64,000 nt of DNA, taken from assembly GCA_041398745.1 (NCBI GenBank), contig JAWKUB010000002.1, positions 558,001 through 622,000 of the forward strand, read 5' to 3'. The stretch comes from JACKHO01 sp041398745 (GTDB taxonomy: Bacteria; Planctomycetota; Planctomycetia; Planctomycetales; Planctomycetaceae). Each line of letters starts with the position of its first letter. Positions within the stretch are counted from its first letter, which is position 1. Below, piece by piece: positions 63,346 to 64,000 of the stretch. The position numbers and the translations under genes were made by a program. The notes beneath the pieces were generated by a model. The model was not told the DNA's origin. It did no database searches and was given only the letters and a program-made list of their open reading frames with translations.

Positions 63346-64000
63346 TTAATCCAGATTCTGTTTGAACCACTTCTCGGGCAGTGTGCACCAGTAGAGAGTC
63401 ATGTCGGTGAGAACCAGCGTTCGGCCACCGGCGGGGTGCGGCACGATGAGTTGTGTCCGCTCGTTTCGATTTGTCGTACCGCCGCTGAGATCAAACGAGC
63501 CAAGTTGGGCTCCTCCTTCATTGAACACGACGAGTTCCTGATCGGTCGTCTGTCCATAGTACAGGCCAACGGCTGTGTCGAAACCGACGGTCGCTGGATA
63601 GGGACCTGGTTCGATTGTCGTCACAGGTACGCTTAGGTCGGTGACATCGTAAATGTACGTGCCGTAACCCACTTTGGGATGGCCTGGAGGCTGTTCGTTG
63701 CCGCCGCCAAATGTCAAAGAAACTCGTGGCGGGCTGCCACCGACGTTCATTGCTGTGGGGCTGCCGCTGTGACCGATTTGCCAACCCTGCTCCTCCAGAA
63801 ATAGCCCTCCTTGTCGGATGCGAAACCTTGTGATGCGCTGGCTCGAAGAGGTCAGCAGAAACTGACCATCGGGTGTGGCAGTGGCCATGAAGAAATCGAC
63901 TCCGGCTGGTGCGGGAGTTGTGCGCTTCACCCGTGCTGCGGTGCGGGCAAACTCGGTTGCCGAGAAAACACGAATGCGGTTCGATCGTGTTGACCAGGCT
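63346..64000 (-). CDS. Beta-propeller/WD40-like protein, 5'-truncated by the window edge
   Basis: The frame from the stop at 63346 is open to the end of the window, about 218 residues visible. An apparent start at 63930 is internal because coding-like sequence continues upstream (NRIRVFSATEFARTA). Repeated blade-like patterns: FFMATATPDGQFLLTSSS, ITRFRIRQGGL, GTYIYDVTDLSVPVTTI, VGFDTAVGLYYGQ, ELVVFNEGGAQLGSFDL. The ending RTLVLTDMTLYWCTLPEKW suggests a C-terminal repeat. Family assignment is tentative. Confidence 0.6.
   Translation of the reverse strand, partial: AWSTRSNRIRVFSATEFARTAARVKRTTPAPAGVDFFMATATPDGQFLLTSSSQRITRFRIRQGGLFLEEQGWQIGHSGSPTAMNVGGSPPRVSLTFGGGNEQPPGHPKVGYGTYIYDVTDLSVPVTTIEPGPYPATVGFDTAVGLYYGQTTDQELVVFNEGGAQLGSFDLSGGTTNRNERTQLIVPHPAGGRTLVLTDMTLYWCTLPEKWFKQNLD

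Noticed and set aside
1..64000. tRNA/rRNA genes, CRISPR arrays, phage or transposase genes
   Set aside because: No T-loop pattern in a tRNA context, no regular direct-repeat array and no transposase or integrase motifs were found on either strand.

Overview
The window looks like chromosomal DNA of a member of the Planctomycetota. The basis is the mix of families: a formylglycine sulfatase, a DUF1080 (3-keto-disaccharide hydrolase) protein, three membrane or soluble Hanks-type Ser/Thr kinases with PP2C-type phosphatases, a HlyD-like adaptor with a large N-terminal extension, multiheme c-type cytochromes, a Zn-ribbon membrane protein, frequent GTG starts and few strong Shine-Dalgarno sites. I cannot name the species. 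No tRNA, rRNA, CRISPR array, transposase or prophage was seen; most of the window is core or lineage-specific chromosome.

Layout. 1-12.2 kb: 5'-truncated ispA, a membrane diguanylate cyclase, a HlyD-like protein with hisD, a DUF1080 gene bracketed by inverted copies of a palindromic repeat, a MATE exporter convergent with a sulfatase, a MESH1-like (p)ppGpp hydrolase, a GH16 glucanase and an O-methyltransferase. 12.4-12.55 kb: a strong candidate small RNA with two C-rich hairpin loops. 12.7-18.3 kb: a small membrane protein, TusA and two DsrE-family proteins (sulfur relay) around a PAS-GGDEF-EAL protein, then a SAM methyltransferase.

18.3-30.9 kb is the most unusual part: a redox locus read in two directions from about 22.0 kb. 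Leftward are a 5-heme cytochrome and an outer-membrane beta-barrel. Rightward are two small overlapping ORFs, an FAD/[2Fe-2S] reductase, two tandem 4-heme cytochromes, a cyclic-nucleotide-binding protein fused to a four-cluster ferredoxin domain, a b-type membrane cytochrome and a 10-heme membrane-anchored cytochrome with a cysteine-repeat N-terminus. The set encodes 23 CXXCH motifs and all parts needed to move electrons between cytoplasm, membrane, periplasm and outer membrane. Its substrate cannot be read from sequence.

30.9-64 kb: PlsC acyltransferase, aldo/keto reductase, aminotransferase, prfB with its programmed +1 frameshift, a SpoIIE-type phosphatase next to a kinase, an LptF/G permease, scpA, LON-domain and DUF309 proteins, an RNase D-like protein, a dihydrouridine synthase, an MFS transporter, a Zn-ribbon membrane protein whose C-terminus resembles the OB domain of ATP-dependent DNA ligases, an STN-like periplasmic protein, a kinase/PP2C pair, an HD phosphohydrolase, a large receptor-type kinase, moaA, a three-domain Aas (LplT-PlsC-acyl-ACP synthetase), an unrecognised protein and the 3' part of a beta-propeller-like protein that runs off the window.
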